Assembly (NCBI GenBank): GCA_907163375.1
Contig: CAJQUW010008596.1
Location: forward strand, 1 to 64,000
From: Prostheceraeus crozeri
Taxonomy: Eukaryota > Platyhelminthes > Polycladida > Euryleptidae
DNA length: 64,000 bases
Direction: 5' to 3'
This document shows, one piece after another, positions 44,781 to 57,999 of this stretch. The position numbers were made by a program, and so were the translations under genes. Below the pieces are notes generated by a model. That model was not told the DNA's origin. It did not search any database and saw nothing but the letters and a program-made list of their open reading frames with translations. The first letter of the stretch is position 1. Each line of letters starts with the position of its first letter.

Positions 44781-45318
44781 TTTGATATTATCTCAAAAAT
44801 TGATTTGTGATGTTTAAATAAAGCACTCACCTGGTTCGCAATAATATCACCACTAGTGTGTTTCCTTTACGCATTTGCTACATGCACTTGTATCTTAGCA
44901 TCTTCATTTTATTTATTGTCTATGAATGAGCTGTCAAGCTAATGTGAAATTTTCATGACTTCATTTTTTATCAGAATCGCTGCAGAAGCCCTTATGTCAC
45001 ATCTATGCATGCATTATTCTGATGGATACATTTCGATCTGATAGCAAATTTTAGCTGATGCTATTTTTCACTATTCGCACAACTTCCGCTGTCGGCTCAG
45101 CGAACGGACGTATCCTGCGTTCCTCGTTCAGCTTTCTCGCACATTTGGTGTTTTCACAGATTTTTTTTGATTATTCTCATCCTTTTACTCCAAATTTGGA
45201 TCCCATCGATTTGTAATTATCTCATGAACATCACTAGCTATATAGTTCTCGTGCGCATCGTGTATTATCCTCGTTATCTTCGATTTAGTGTTTTTTACGG
45301 TGAGTCATCACATTCTCC

Positions 45319-48165
45319 ATGTTGACAATTCTCTCCCTGTCACTCCTGATCTCCTTCACATCGACGATTATGTCATCTCCACATCGATATAGTGCCTCTG
45401 ACCTGCTGCGCCTACGTAACAATTTCCCCATCAGCAGACGGCTGCGTCGGTCACTATGGTATTACAAGCTCCTACGTCCCAACTGCTACAATCCTCCTTC
45501 CTCCTGGTCAATTTCCCATTCACGTGAATCTTTTCTGCCCTCTGCATCTTCAGCTCCAGTGGCTCCTCCGATTTCCCCTACATTCGGTCCTACCAACAAA
45601 TTACGCAAGCCGAAAAGTACTTTTATCCGCGCGCCATCCTTCCTTTTGTTCAACGCACGGTCTCTCTTCCGCAAAATTGATGAGCTGAAGTTGAGAGCGG
45701 CTTCCTTCCAAAGTGACTTCATCTGCATTACCGAGACTTGGTTGGATGAATCTACTGCCAATGATTCTGTATCTATCCCTGGCTATCATGTACTGGGACT
45801 TGACCGAGATTGTAATGGTGGTGGTGTGGCCTTGTTTTACAAGACACATCTTCAAGTGTCCGCGGTTAGTAATTATTATCCACACACCAAATCTAACGTT
45901 TTACGCTGTAAAATTGACAATTTCGATATGCTTCTTGTTTTAGTGTATCATCCTTACTGGGGAAATGTTAGTGCACACTCTGTTGTCATTGACCATATTC
46001 AATGCCTGATTGACAGTACTCCCTCAAGTCACATTTTGATTGTAGGTGATGTTAATGATCTTCACTTAGTATTGAATGATTTTTATGATTACAACGATCT
46101 GACTCAAATTGTCAAACAGCCCACAAGGGGTCGAAATATTTTAGATGTTGTTATCACTAATCAAGTGAATAAGTTCGAAGTGCCGGTTTGTATCTCTCCT
46201 TTAGGTCGTTCAGACCATAATGGTATTTTTGTTCGTGGCTCTGTTAAGTCCCAGAATTCCTCTGCTACTTACACTAAGAAAGTTCGCTCCTGTACTTCTT
46301 CATCCTTTGCGACCTGTTATTCCTTTCTAGGTTCTGTTAATTGGGATGACTTTTTGAATGTTCCTGACATTGATCTGATGGTTCATCTTTTTCAAGATCT
46401 TGTGTTATTCTGTTATAATCTGTTTTTCCCTGAAAAGATTGTTCGGATGCGATCTTGTGATCCACCCTGGCTTTCTCCTTCCTTGAAAGTCTTATCTGAT
46501 GCCCGTGACAAAGCCCTTTCCCGAGGCAATTTTCGGAAATATCTTGTTCTTAGAGAGAAATTTAATGTTGAAATATATAAGGCCAAAATGCAACATTTTT
46601 CTCGTTTGAAGTCGAACTCCCCCAGAGAAGTTTGGAAAGCTGTCAATAGTCAATTGAAAAGTTCTCCCGGTCCTCGCGTTGACTCTTTTTCTGCCTCTAA
46701 GTTGAATGACAAATTCGCTGAACATTTCTCTCCTCCTGACATTCATCTGTTCAATAACTGTGCTACTCGTTCTTATGATTTTTCCTCTGTTTCTGAATTT
46801 ACCGTCTTTAGCATGATTAAGAAATGCAAAGCGAATTCCACAGGACCTGATGGTCTCCCAGGTCACTTCTTTCGTCTTTTTGCCGAAGTTCTTGCAAAGC
46901 CTCTCTTCATTATTTACAACCGTTCTCTTGAGACTGCTATTTTTCCACAACAATGGAAATTTGCCAATATCACCCCCATTCCCAAAGGTAACGATGATTT
47001 TCGTCCTATTTCGATTCTTCCATTTGCCAGCAAAATTCTGGAAAGACTGATTCGCGATCGGGTTCTTCTTCCTTCCATATCCTTCCCCTTGAATTCCAAG
47101 CAATTTGGTTTCATTCCAAACTCCTTTGGTGGTTGTACTAACGCCATTCTTTCAGTTAGACTTCACCTTCTGCAACACTTATCCAAAGATCCCTTTAACT
47201 GTGCTAAACTTCTTGCTGTCGACTACAAGAAAGCCTTTGATTCCATTAGTCACCTCACCTTGTCGGAAACCTTGAAAGATCAGCTTCATTGTAATCCTCA
47301 TTCTGTCAATTTTGTTCAAAGCTTCCTCTCCAGCCGGTATCAAAGAGTTGTCTGTGATGGTGCTTTTACTAAGTGGACGAGTGTCAGTAGTGGTGTCCCT
47401 CAAGGATCCGTTCTCGGCCCTATTCTGTTTATTCTTCTAATCAATGATCTTCCTTCCTATGACGATACGAAGCTGATAGCGTATGCAGATGATATCACTC
47501 TTGTTCATTTCCTCAACAAGAACTCTTCGAGTAACTTCCAATCTGTAGTCAACTCTTTTTCTGATTGGTCTGCGCGTAAAAAGCTTGTCATCAATGTTGA
47601 AAAGACCAAAGTGATTTCTGTTCACCGCTCTGGTACTCTGACTGACTCTCCTATCACCATTAATGGGAACACTATTGAAGAAGTCAGAGCTGTTAAGATT
47701 CTTGGAGTCTATTTTTCTGATGACCTTAAATGGAATGTCCAGTTTTGCGATCTTTATAAAAAAGTATGTAGGAGTCTGTCATACGTCAAACGTCTTAAGG
47801 CTAACTGTAATGCCAATAATGTTATCTGGCAAGCCTACAACGGTTTTGTTTTATGTCATCTAAATTTTTGTTGACCATTTATGTGTGACATTTCTGTTAA
47901 GTATTTCTCCAAATTTGAAAGAATTGATCGCCCTGCCGCTAAATGGGCAAATGTTGATAATGTTGAACCTCTAAAGAATAGACTTGACAAGGTATGTGTT
48001 AAATTGATCAAGAAAATATCTAAGAACGTTGTTGCTCATCCTCTCAGTGAATTTTTTGAAATCCGTTCATCGCTCAATACAAGACAATCCAGAACCCTTC
48101 TTCCTCTACGTCGAAAATCGAAAATGTACAGCCAATCATTTGTGAGATTTTCTAATTTTTCATGA
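45319..48165 (+). mobile_element. Nearly whole LINE ORF2 (endonuclease plus reverse transcriptase)
   Basis: A frame of 949 codons with a single internal stop at 47,872 (TGA where Trp is expected; the frame continues with PFMCDISVKYF). The N-terminal AP-type endonuclease shows FLLFNARSL, ICITETWLDES, ILIVGDVN (usually GDFN) and GRSDHNGIF. The RT has FRPISILPFASKILERLI, motif A AVDYKKAFDSISH, motif B SGVPQGSVLGPILFI and motif C LIAYADDITLVH, then KTKVISVHRSG and AVKILGVYFSDDLKWN. The C-terminal part (AKWANVDNVEPLKNRL) has a relative at 52,640-53,000. The clade is CR1/L2-like. No ORF1 is seen upstream. It is probably recent, given the near-open frame. Confidence 0.9.
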
Positions 48166-48250
48166 ATTCGCCATTTGTCGAGTGCCTCTGTCAAATACCG
48201 CTCTTTGTATTTGAAATAAAGATTTATTATTATTATTATTATTATTATTT
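48166..48250 (+). repeat. 3-prime end of the LINE: polyadenylation signal and (TTA)n tail
   Basis: GAAATAAAGA at about 48,215 is followed by TTA trinucleotides to about 48,249. Trinucleotide tails are used by several LINE clades in place of poly(A). I could not fix the target duplication. Confidence 0.75.
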
Positions 48251-48327
48251 TGTACATACTTTAAAGAAAGTATGAGGTTGAAATACATATATCTAAATTA
48301 TCTGGTGTCAATTTACATCGCTATTTT

Positions 48328-49108
48328 CATAGAGTAAGTATAAGGTAGAGTGTCAACTAAAAAAAAAAGTGTCTGCATACAGTGAATATTTTTATATGAA
48401 AAGATTCAGTTTTTTACGGAGATTACGTTCCTGTGGTCCAAAAAAATTATTTGAGAAGTTTTTAAAAAGCAGAATATTAAAAGTAATGAATATTCTCTAA
48501 CAAGCATCTGAATTAAGCGGAAATTAAGCTGATGATCTAAGAAATTTCATGAACTTGCCATGCAAGTCCCTGCAAGTCTTTAAGGAAAAGTTGAGATCTC
48601 ACTGTGCTGTGCTTCTTAGCTGAGATGGTCATGTTTTTAATTCAATTTTCAGCGGCATGATTTTATGATTCAAAAGGAGTCATTTCTTGAATCTGAATAG
48701 TAATGTGGACCCATTAACATTTTTTAAAGTTAATTAAGATTAGCTCCCTTGATTATGATGTTTTCCTCTTTCAGTGGCAGTTTGTGATGTGATCACGCTT
48801 GAAAAAATAATCTTATTATAATAAAGCTGAGCTTTAAGTGATGGTAACCCATCGCATTGCTAATTTAACAGACTATATTGACTCTCCAAATTGACGTGAT
48901 GTGGAGGATTTGTGGAATGCTATTCCTTATTCTGTATTGGTATCATTATCATTCAAATTCGTTTACATTTCTCCAAACGTGTAAAAACTACACATCTCAC
49001 ATATGGTAACGGGTCTCGACTCATGTTCATTGAATGAAATCGAAACTGTATACACATTGGAGATTTAATAAATGCTGAGTTGTCATTCTACCTAATATAC
49101 ACTCTATA
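48328..49108. mobile_element. Non-autonomous hAT-like element, copy 2
   Basis: 781 bp, similar throughout to copy 1 (34,249-35,085), for example GGAGATTACGTTCC then TGTGGTCCAAAAA near the left. It starts CATAGAGT, ends ACTCTATA and is flanked by a perfect 8-bp duplication GCTATTTT (48,320-48,327 and 49,109-49,116). No coding. With copy 1 it defines a small family. Confidence 0.85.
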
Positions 49109-49116
49109 GCTATTTT

Positions 49117-51269
49117 CATCGGAGCAGGACAGAGTGTGCGATATGCGTCGGCCTCCTAGAGGTCGACGCTTTCTGTTACTTACTACTACTACAACAACTG
49201 TCCTCGTCACCACAGTAGAAGCCTGTGTAAAGCGAAATAGCCGCTGCTCTATAAATCAAAGTGACAATCACAAGAGCTGCTTTTCACACATAAAATAGAG
49301 TGAGCGATGCGCACTTCTAAGTGCTTTACATCAGTGTCTACTTTATATATAAACAATGCATTGGGAAAGCAATCACAACTATGGGCGTGTGTTTCAGCGA
49401 GAATACTATTTGCATAAGCATTAAAAATATATGTAAGCATCTGGCCTATTGACTGCAAGTGTGCTATGATAATGTGGCTTTATGAGATTATTCACAGTTA
49501 GGCAATCTGTGTGTTGCTTCTTGTTGTGGAAAATTTCGAGAAATTCATGTAATTTTCGTAGTAAAGTGAATCGTAGCTTAAACGGTAAACATGAGTCATT
49601 TTTATTTTTTTGTGACAGCTATTTAGTATCGCAAAAATATCGGAACAATCTATGTCTGCAATCGGATCACAGTGGTCCTGTTGTTATCCGTTAATTCAGT
49701 TATTGAGAACAATACATATCATTTTCAAATAGAATATTTATACTGCATCGTCAACTTCGACTCCTCAACTTTCTTTTCAATTAAAAGTGGTAACTGTCAA
49801 ATGCTTGCTCCATCAACATATCGCTTCAATGAAGCAAAGACGCCGACCTGCTTAAATGAGTAATTTAAGAGTAGAATTTTGATTCGGTTCGTATGGATTT
49901 GTCATGTATCTGTTACGCAGTGAGATTACTAAGAGATATTTACTGATGGCATGCAAAAAGATGTACTGTTCTGTCGTCGAAAAGTACATTGAGCTAGTGG
50001 TTTAATCTTCATAATTAATGATAGTGTCCATGTTGAGCATGAATATTCACAGAATTAATCACATAGACAGATGCAATGGCGTTCAAGTGATATTGTCAAG
50101 GAAGAAATGCAAATGAATGCAACACAACCCATAATCGTTCTGAAGGTTATTGGAGATGATCAGTAAAAGTTTTTGAAAAAAACTGAGGGATATACTGCAC
50201 TTCGTTATAATTACGCGAATATCTGTACTTTTATTCCTCTGCATCAACAGGTTCGGTGGCTGACTTAGAAATTTGTATCTGTATTTTTCATTACATTGTT
50301 TCTATATTTCTGATTGTGTAAATGACACTATGCAGCGTATGTACAAGTCAGTCATTTAAAAATGGTGCGTGTCCATCTTTTCTTTGATTTTTATCTATGA
50401 CACATCAACCGAATGAGGCAAAATCAAAATCATAGGAGCCAATTCCTAGATACGAGGCGATTTTCAGTGCTTTTCACCATTGCCACAATGCAAGTGAATG
50501 ACAATGTTTGCTTCCCTAGAATTCTGACAATGCAGAAAATCGATCATGCTATCAAGAAGAATGGCACTTAACAAAAGCAACCCCCCTTTAGCAGCTCAAT
50601 CGAAAATCTCATCTCTCGAACTTTTTGATCACTAATCGTCCGCATCGCTTGCTATCACTTCAAGACGCATGTCAAATACATGTAATCTAATTACCAGATC
50701 CATAGAAATCTGCCCTTTTATAAAAATAAAGACTAGAACGGACATAAGCATTGAAAACAACGACACTACTTCATAGGCTGTATGGGTGCTACAAAGCACT
50801 CTTTTATGGAGTATATTAGTATTACTCATAACGGAAACTGCACATTCGTCTTGGCTGAAACTGATATTTATTTCAATAAACATATAATATGGACAATATA
50901 CCTGTATTTCGTAGATATTCCTCAACAGAAAATGAAGGAGTAAGTGTTAGAATGAAGGGGAGAGGGCAACAACGAGAGAGAAGAGGACAACTAAGTCAAA
51001 AGGGAAAAATAAAAGTAGTAAAATTGAGAAATAAAATTGAAGGAGAAAAATAATGTGAACTAAAGAAAATATGGCTTGCAGTAGATGATTTTCAGTAATG
51101 AAGATTTCACCAACATCATCAGAAATTGCTGAACTTCTGAATTTCAGGAAAAGAATAATTTCAGGGTAGAGAGCGAGACACAAAGCGAGATTTAGCAGGT
51201 AAAAATACCGTTAGAAAAGGAAATCCATCGAAAGCAGCAACCGCTCACTGCTTAGGCTCTATGTTCTTT
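49117..51269. other. No recognisable gene; one small palindrome
   Basis: Close after the hAT-like copy is GCGTCGGCC-TCCTAGA-GGTCGACGC, an imperfect hairpin (about 49,145-49,170), followed by TAC triplets. It may be the 3-prime end of an unrecognised repeat. The rest, to 51,269, holds only short frames. Confidence 0.35.
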
Positions 51270-51371
51270 ATGATTATGCTGTAAGCCTTGCTGCTAATTG
51301 TTGAATAAAATATTTGATGAACATCAAATGTTTTATTCAACAATTAGCAGCAAGGCTTACAACATAATCAT
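51270..51371. repeat. Near-perfect 50-bp-arm palindrome
   Basis: The left arm 51,270-51,319 and right arm 51,322-51,371 are inverse complements with two mismatches and only two bases (AA) between them. The arms contain GTAAGCCTTGCTGCTAATTG. It would form a long cruciform. It may be two transposon ends brought together or a fold-back element. Confidence 0.9.
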
Positions 51372-51394
51372 AATCAACTTAAAACTCCATCAAA

Positions 51395-51625
51395 ATGCTG
51401 CTTAAGGAAATTTACGGTCTATGTGCTGTTCTGAATAACACATTTTCATCCGCCGTAAAGTTACTATGTGGAATGAGCGATTGTGTTATAAACGGTCTAC
51501 AACGGTCTAGAAAAGACCGGAATGAGAAAGCGGACAGGAGAGTACAAAGGAGATTGAGAAAAATGCATGTGGAGGGAAATTTGGAGGAAGGTGATATTGA
51601 TGAACGTCTGACATCTGACATGTGA
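51395..51625 (+). other. Short ORF beside the palindrome, unknown
   Basis: 77 codons starting directly after the palindrome. The C-terminal half is basic (RSRKDRNEKADRRVQRRLRK). I recognise no family. It may be part of the same mobile element as the HTH fragment that follows. Confidence 0.25.
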
Positions 51626-51639
51626 TCTAACTGGAACTC

Positions 51640-52025
51640 TGGATCATGACGGTAGAAAATCAGTCAATGACTATAGATCAAACGTGCCATTTAAGAAGTA
51701 GATGTTACGTCATTAGGGTGTCAAATGAAAAGATGCCGTACTCACGTGTATCCACCGCTGACAAAAAGCGCCCCATAGCTGCATATCAGAATGTTGATGA
51801 TTATCAGGAACTAGCGCGAGCTATAGGTATCCTCGATTCCGGAGCAGTGACAAGGCCGGGTGGAGGTTCAGGGGAAAGAAAATGACTGAACAAATGATTA
51901 GTGCAGCATGTTCGATTGTTGAGGAGTACGATGCTCTGACTGCCCTCCAAATCAATATGGAACTGCGTCACCGACTACAGTAACCCCAAGTGACAATAAC
52001 AACCCTATGCAGTGCTTTGATTTTG
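51640..52025 (+). mobile_element. Tc1/IS630-type transposase helix-turn-helix fragment
   Basis: Coding-like sequence reads KKRPIAAYQNVDDYQELARA, then SGAVTRPGGGSGERK. In a frame change near 51,880 it continues as KMTEQMISAACSIVEEYDAL and ALQINMELRHRL, then VTITTLCSAL after another break. This matches the paired HTH N-terminus of the IS630/Tc1-type transposases (GGxRxxK, T....I..IVEE...LTL..I...L). No DDE catalytic part is present. It is a different lineage from the Tc1 copy at 41.7 kb. Decayed. Confidence 0.45.
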
Positions 52026-52619
52026 GCAGAGTCGATTCCTTTGTGTCTGACAATGTCAACCATTTTAAGCAAATAAATAAGTATTATTTGGAAATTGACA
52101 GCGCTTTTACGCGGTGCGTTGAAATAAATATTTTTGCAAGATATATTATAAAGATATTTTTTATAATTTTTATATATTATAAAGACATATTGAATTCAGT
52201 TAAATTGAGACATCTTGAAGAAGAAATGCATTTCACATTTGACCTCTCTCATATGATTGATACAAATTTCCTCTGAATAGTCATTAGTGAGGAAGGATAA
52301 TAACGTGCAAGTTCAACATACACTATGTCACAATCAATTTCGACGTAAAACTGTCGAATCTTAAAATGTGAAACAGTTGTATTTGTTTTGGAATAGTCTA
52401 ATTTGCTTTGCGTTCTATACACATTTGATATATCAGTGACGCATTTGCACTTGTTATGTCGCATTTGGATTAACAAGTGTTCACATTAGTCAAGATGTCG
52501 CATTTGCTTTTGCAATGTCACACTTGGATTTATAAGTGCTCACATTTAGGTCTCAAATTCTAATAAAAGGTGACGCACATTCCTGGGATGCAAATTCTGA
52601 TGAAAAATTTACTTGGCAT
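52026..52619. other. No recognisable gene
   Basis: AT-rich. A short repeated theme (ATTTGxxTTTxxAATGTCxCA; around 52,440 and 52,500) with GTCGCATTTG, GTCACACTTGG and CAAGTGTTCACATT suggests a degenerate local duplication of about 50 bp. No coding. Confidence 0.35.
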
Positions 52620-53000
52620 GTATAGAATAGAACAGAATAGAATTATATTTCTCATACAAAAGCGGTATGAATAGGAGGATACTGCACTTGATCACAATAT
52701 TGTTGAAAAAAAGATGCTAGGAAAAAGCAGAATATTTTACAAAGGATTTGTTGAAGAGGGCAGATTTTCTCGGTAAAGGTAATATAACAATATTCGCGTT
52801 CGCCTGATATCGCGTACCGAGTTGCGAACAATAAAAAATTGTGACAATGGATGACAGTCCTTGTTGTCACAAATCCTCTTCACAAGATTCATACAAGACT
52901 TGTCCAAAAGTTCTTTAAGAGGGGTCGGATTTCTCACATTGGCCCAACGACAAACCATTTCGTAAATATGGTATAACGAAACATGTAGATCTAGCAAATA
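52620..53000 (-). mobile_element. LINE 3-prime fragment related to the 45-48 kb LINE
   Basis: The reverse strand reads RWANVRNPTPLKELLDKSC, then HPLSQFFIVRNSVRDI. It aligns with AKWANVDNVEPLKNRL and HPLSEFFEIRSSLN of the nearly whole LINE, so it is the ORF2 C-terminus of a related but diverged family. Its 3-prime end at about 52,621-52,640 carries repeated TTCTA/TCTATTCTG pentamers, a different tail from the (TTA)n of the 45-48 kb LINE. It is 5-prime truncated. Confidence 0.75.
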
Positions 53001-56000
53001 GCTTCATAGAATGTGGCATAGGCGAGGGTAGAATTATATATATGGATTGCAGATTGATTCCATTAAACCTTCACTAAACTAGAACAGTACACACATGACA
53101 TGATTTATCCAGTCAGCTATAAATTGCAACTGAAACAAACTGATAGGACATAGCAAATATGTTAAGCGTTCTGAATTCGATACCTGACTATGTGGATATT
53201 GTTTTTGTCCTGCTTTTTTTGGATATTTACATTTAGTTTATTGTTGCTATGGTACGGTCGAGTCATCGAGTCGCTAGTCTTTCTTGCTGCCAATCAATTG
53301 AAATCAACCTCATACATATCATGCATATTTGACCAACTCAGCATGCAATATAGATAAGGCTAAACCATCTGATCATTTGCCATGGAATGTCTGCTACTGA
53401 GCTTGATGGTGACCTACAGGTAATGATCAAGTGGTTATGGGAATGGGAGGGCACTGTTATCGGGGAGGCCATGATAAATGGAATATTGTTCTTGACATTT
53501 GGTGGAAATTATTTTGAAGATTTGGCTGGAGAAAATTTAGTCAGGTTTCATTGCAAAAGTTGGGCAAGAGGCCACAATTTCATTATTAATGTTGCTTTGA
53601 ATGTAGTTGGAAAGAGCCAATATTGAAAGATGGTGGTTTTATTTTCTTTATGTTATTTCTTGCAATTAATTTCAGTTAACTATCTTCAGGTAAAAATTAT
53701 ATATTATTAATATTGCTATAGGAATATGTGGATAGGTTCTAAGGCATCTTAAGAGAATGACATCTATTAAGTCAATAAAAGACATCAACACCCTTGATTC
53801 CCCAACCGCAACTTTTGGTAGGTTCTACATATTAGTGTATTTATTGTATATATTATTATTGTATTTATTATATTAGTGTGTTTATATGTAATTAGTGTAT
53901 TTGGCATGCGTTCTGAAGTGACAGCAAGCGACGAGGGTGATTAAAGTCTTCACTCTTCACAAAGTCCGACAGATGAGATTTTCATCTACATACTGTTAAG
54001 GGGGAGGGGGTGCAGCTTTTTGCTGAGTGAAATACCGGTCGCGCTGCAAGGTGTGCCACTCACAGATATAATGCCGTTGCTTATCATGTGATTGATACTA
54101 CTGTGCAAGCGAATTGGTGTTTCAATGCTTCACTTGGTTCTTTAGCCATACTTACATGTAATCACCGCTTATAACTGCGGCAGCAACAGTCCTTGCCGAT
54201 CTACACGTTTACACTCTTTATATTGATGCTCAACCGAGACTGACACAATGAAAATAACTGACTTTAAAGATCTATGATCGCACCGTCGTAAATTAGATCC
54301 GTTACTCTTGCCTCATACAATATTTCTTGCGATTCTATGAAGAGCCAAAAGCTTTTTGTGAATTAAAGAAAGAGAAATTTGTCCCATAATCTTGCAGTCG
54401 TCAATGTTTCCTCATGATGGAGGTTGGTGTGCTTCTTTGCAATTAAAGATTAGTTCCGGCCAAATGACTAAATAACAACTAAATTGCAATCCTGTCATGT
54501 CAGGACCAAAACAAAGGCCCTCAGAAAGTTAAAGGTTTTTAACTAGCGGTTTGGTCATCAGAAGTCGGCCGAAAAATTTTTCGATACAAGTTTGAACATG
54601 TAAAAGTAAGTATATTTGTACATGCTTAAAATTATTCAATTAACTATTGTCTTCAATCGACGAAAACCAAATCTTTCCTTTCTATGGAAAGGGATGGATG
54701 GTATTTACAAAGAACAATTTATGATCATATCATTTTAGTGGCATGAAAAATCAAATATCCAAAAGTCAATACCACAAGCTAAATATCAAGATCTCAACTG
54801 AAACATGCCGTCGCAGTGTGGCCAGTAGTATGTTAAGGAATTATTTGATACATGCTTGAAAAATTCACTTAAAATGTTCATAAATGTATCCAGGTATGGC
54901 TGCACATTGAATGTGGAGTTGTGTCGCTGTTGAGGGATATGAAATAGGCCTGCTGATGATTCTAATTTAGGATGAAATATCAGATATACAGGTCTGCTTC
55001 CTTTTTTCAACTGATGATGCTACTCAGTATATGACAAGAATTCTATTAATGCTACATTATTAACTTACCAGAGCTTCTATTAATCTGAAAAATACTGAAA
55101 CATAGAGAGAGAGAAAATCTGTTGATTCTCTGATCAGATTCGATAAATAAGATAAGTGCTTCTACACCTCGAAAGTTTATCTGATGGCAAATGTGCGAAT
55201 CTTTTCTAGAAGTTTTGTTCGGGCTAAATTCTTGGTGATTGATTTAGTAAATCAGAAAGGCAATATTATATATCTTTTTCTTAATTTTGATTTGGACTTG
55301 CTTTGTGTTCTATTTAATATATGCATATATATCAATGAGAATATGTATACATTTATATCAATAAGAATAGATATATATTTACTGACATATACTGTCATGT
55401 AAAACATTTTCTTATATAATAATGTAACATAATTATATATACAGTATATGCATATACTGTATATATCTCATTCATTTGTCTATTGATTAATGCAGTCATA
55501 CAAAAGTGTTATTAACATAGCCTGTACGCTAATGCGCAACCTGCTCTACAAATAAATTAGGTCACTATTTGGAAAATCAAACACACATGTTTGAGATGTC
55601 TGCAAACGAAGAAAGAGAAGTACGGAATAAAGTGATAGATTAGATAACTGATCATGGAATGAAATCAAGATAAAATGCAATGAAAATAACAATATACACA
55701 TGCAGGCAATGAGATAAAGCTGCTTTAAATGTCAATATGGAATCACCACTGATAGTGAGTGCATCGTTTACGAATATATGTCAGGAATATGCCGGTGCCA
55801 AATTATATTCAGAAAGCTACTTTAAAGGTAATTTAGCTTCAATGTACATTTATTGTAGACTTGCAACTTGCATTTCATTCTGTCGTCTGCATTGAATGCA
55901 TGGGCACCTCCTATATCGTGTTATCAAATGGAATTTGTAATGGTAGATTGTTTGAGTCGATAGTTCTAAAGATGCCTCCCAAAGCTTATATCGGGCTGAA

Positions 56001-57999
56001 CCGGAAAGTGCAGCTTAAAACCGGGTTGTTACCATTTTGCTGAGCGTAAAGCATTTTCAAATACATCTGTCATTAGTGAAGTACATTTTCAGATTTGATT
56101 ATTATTCATCGAAAAAGCTTCTTCATTTTGAACATAACTCATCAGAGTTAGCTCAACAGAGTCAGAGATCATGTCATCATATATCTTGAATATTCAATAG
56201 TCTGTTCAATTTCTGTTGCAGGAAATTTGAGAGAAACGTCACTCCTTCTTTGCACTTTCGGTGGTTGCCATTGAGGGAATAACTTTGAAAATAAAAACTG
56301 TTTAACCAATAAGATATTGATCTACTCTTTAGAATTTGCAATGTCAATGCAACATATTAATCCTTTTCAACTTAAGTAGCAAGCACCAAACAGTACTTTT
56401 TGGGTGTACTGTGGTCGACTATGGTTAACCATTACAAGGCATTTCAGCTTACTTTTTTGCATCATTCACTATACTTCAATGGAAGTCAATAATCATATTC
56501 AAAAGATATACTCTATACATATGTTTTCAGAGTTCACTGCATACAACTGCATTCCTAAATTCTATTACCATGATGTTTGCAAAGAGAATGTGTCACCGAA
56601 GAAAATAAGAGAAGCCATCGAGTCAGCGCTAAACACTGCAAAACCTGACAAAACACAGAAGGCGTGAAACATTTGTTCGGTGTGCCAGCAGTCGTGTTTC
56701 GGATTTAAGGTCTTCGTGAGTCTCAAAATGCATGTAGTAAACTATTAGTACACGCAAAAATTGATTGCTGACTGAGAAAATTAGATATATCTACTACACT
56801 GCAAATATAATCACTCTTTATTTATGACGCGACATATCCGAACAAAAGGGGCCCTTGTTAAATTGAAAGATAATCAAAAATTAGAGAATCAATTCTAATA
56901 GATTTTCCGAAGTGCAGATCTACTTCATTACAGCGCATATTAGATTTCTTATTTTTGATTGAATATTTGCGTTTTATTTTCAGGGGCATTATAATATAGA
57001 ATAATTGATTAATTATGTGTACTTAGAAAACAATATGATGTTCGTAGAGAAACCAAACTATTGTTCAATAAAATGTAAGTTGCAGCTTAGAGCTTCTTTA
57101 CATTCTTTCTCATAAGTAGAAAACATTAAATGTGCTAATAAATCTCAGAATATAAATCGTGATGACAAGCTGCAAACGAAAAAGACAAATGAGTAATATA
57201 ATAAATGATCACATGTAAGACATCATGATAGTCACAAAACTAAGGCTGAGTGATGAGGAGCCGGTGCTTGCAGCCTAATGCAGGAATCGGTTGCAACCAT
57301 GATAGAATGAAGGGGATGCATGGTATAGAATTTTTTCTAAACGTCGAACTTCTTACCTGTTTTGATAAGTTTGAGTATATTCCACTTACAGTATCACACC
57401 TTTATCAGATCTATAAATCAATATCAGTATTTGTGGCTTTTATGTAGATTATATATTACATTTCGTGAGACATGAGAGATCCTGCATGCAAGGCTGGCTG
57501 GTTTTTGCCGAATATCGGACCCATGTTAACATTAAGCTACAGTATATACCACATTTTCAATTGTTGATTGACCTATCATGGTCTGTCGATGAGACAGCTG
57601 AGCAAATCCTCGTAAGGACTACAGAAGAATTGTGAAAATTCTGTGTATATTTATACACGGAACGCTAGATTAGTCTTAGTGTAAGGACCATCAAAATTTG
57701 CTGTGATCCTCAGTAAAGATTAAATTCTTATATCTGCACTGAATGTTGTTCATCAATTGAATTTGAAACTATCAACTTGGCAGTCATTGCCATTACCGAG
57801 GCAATTGCTTGTTAAGTGTAATTGTCTGGATTATTCACTGTGCCTTTGTTATGGCATTTTTCTTTAAAAAGGTTTCATGTGTTTTTTTGCATGTACCAAG
57901 TGTGAAGCCAAATAGTGTGAAACTCTGATTTTGACTATATAGTAGTATTAGCGTATATCTTGTAGGAATGAAAATCACAAAATACATTGAGACATATGC
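53001..57999. other. Long stretch without recognisable genes
   Basis: About 5 kb of AT-rich DNA. Short frames at 53,387-53,626, 54,786-55,010 (reverse), 55,861-56,043 and 56,404-56,667 carry no domain I know. A TA-rich patch lies at 55,320-55,470. Host introns or intergenic DNA with unseen small exons cannot be excluded. Confidence 0.4.

Noticed and set aside
46492-47103. 203-codon reverse ORF within the LINE
   Set aside because: It is antisense to the reverse transcriptase coding and has no domain.
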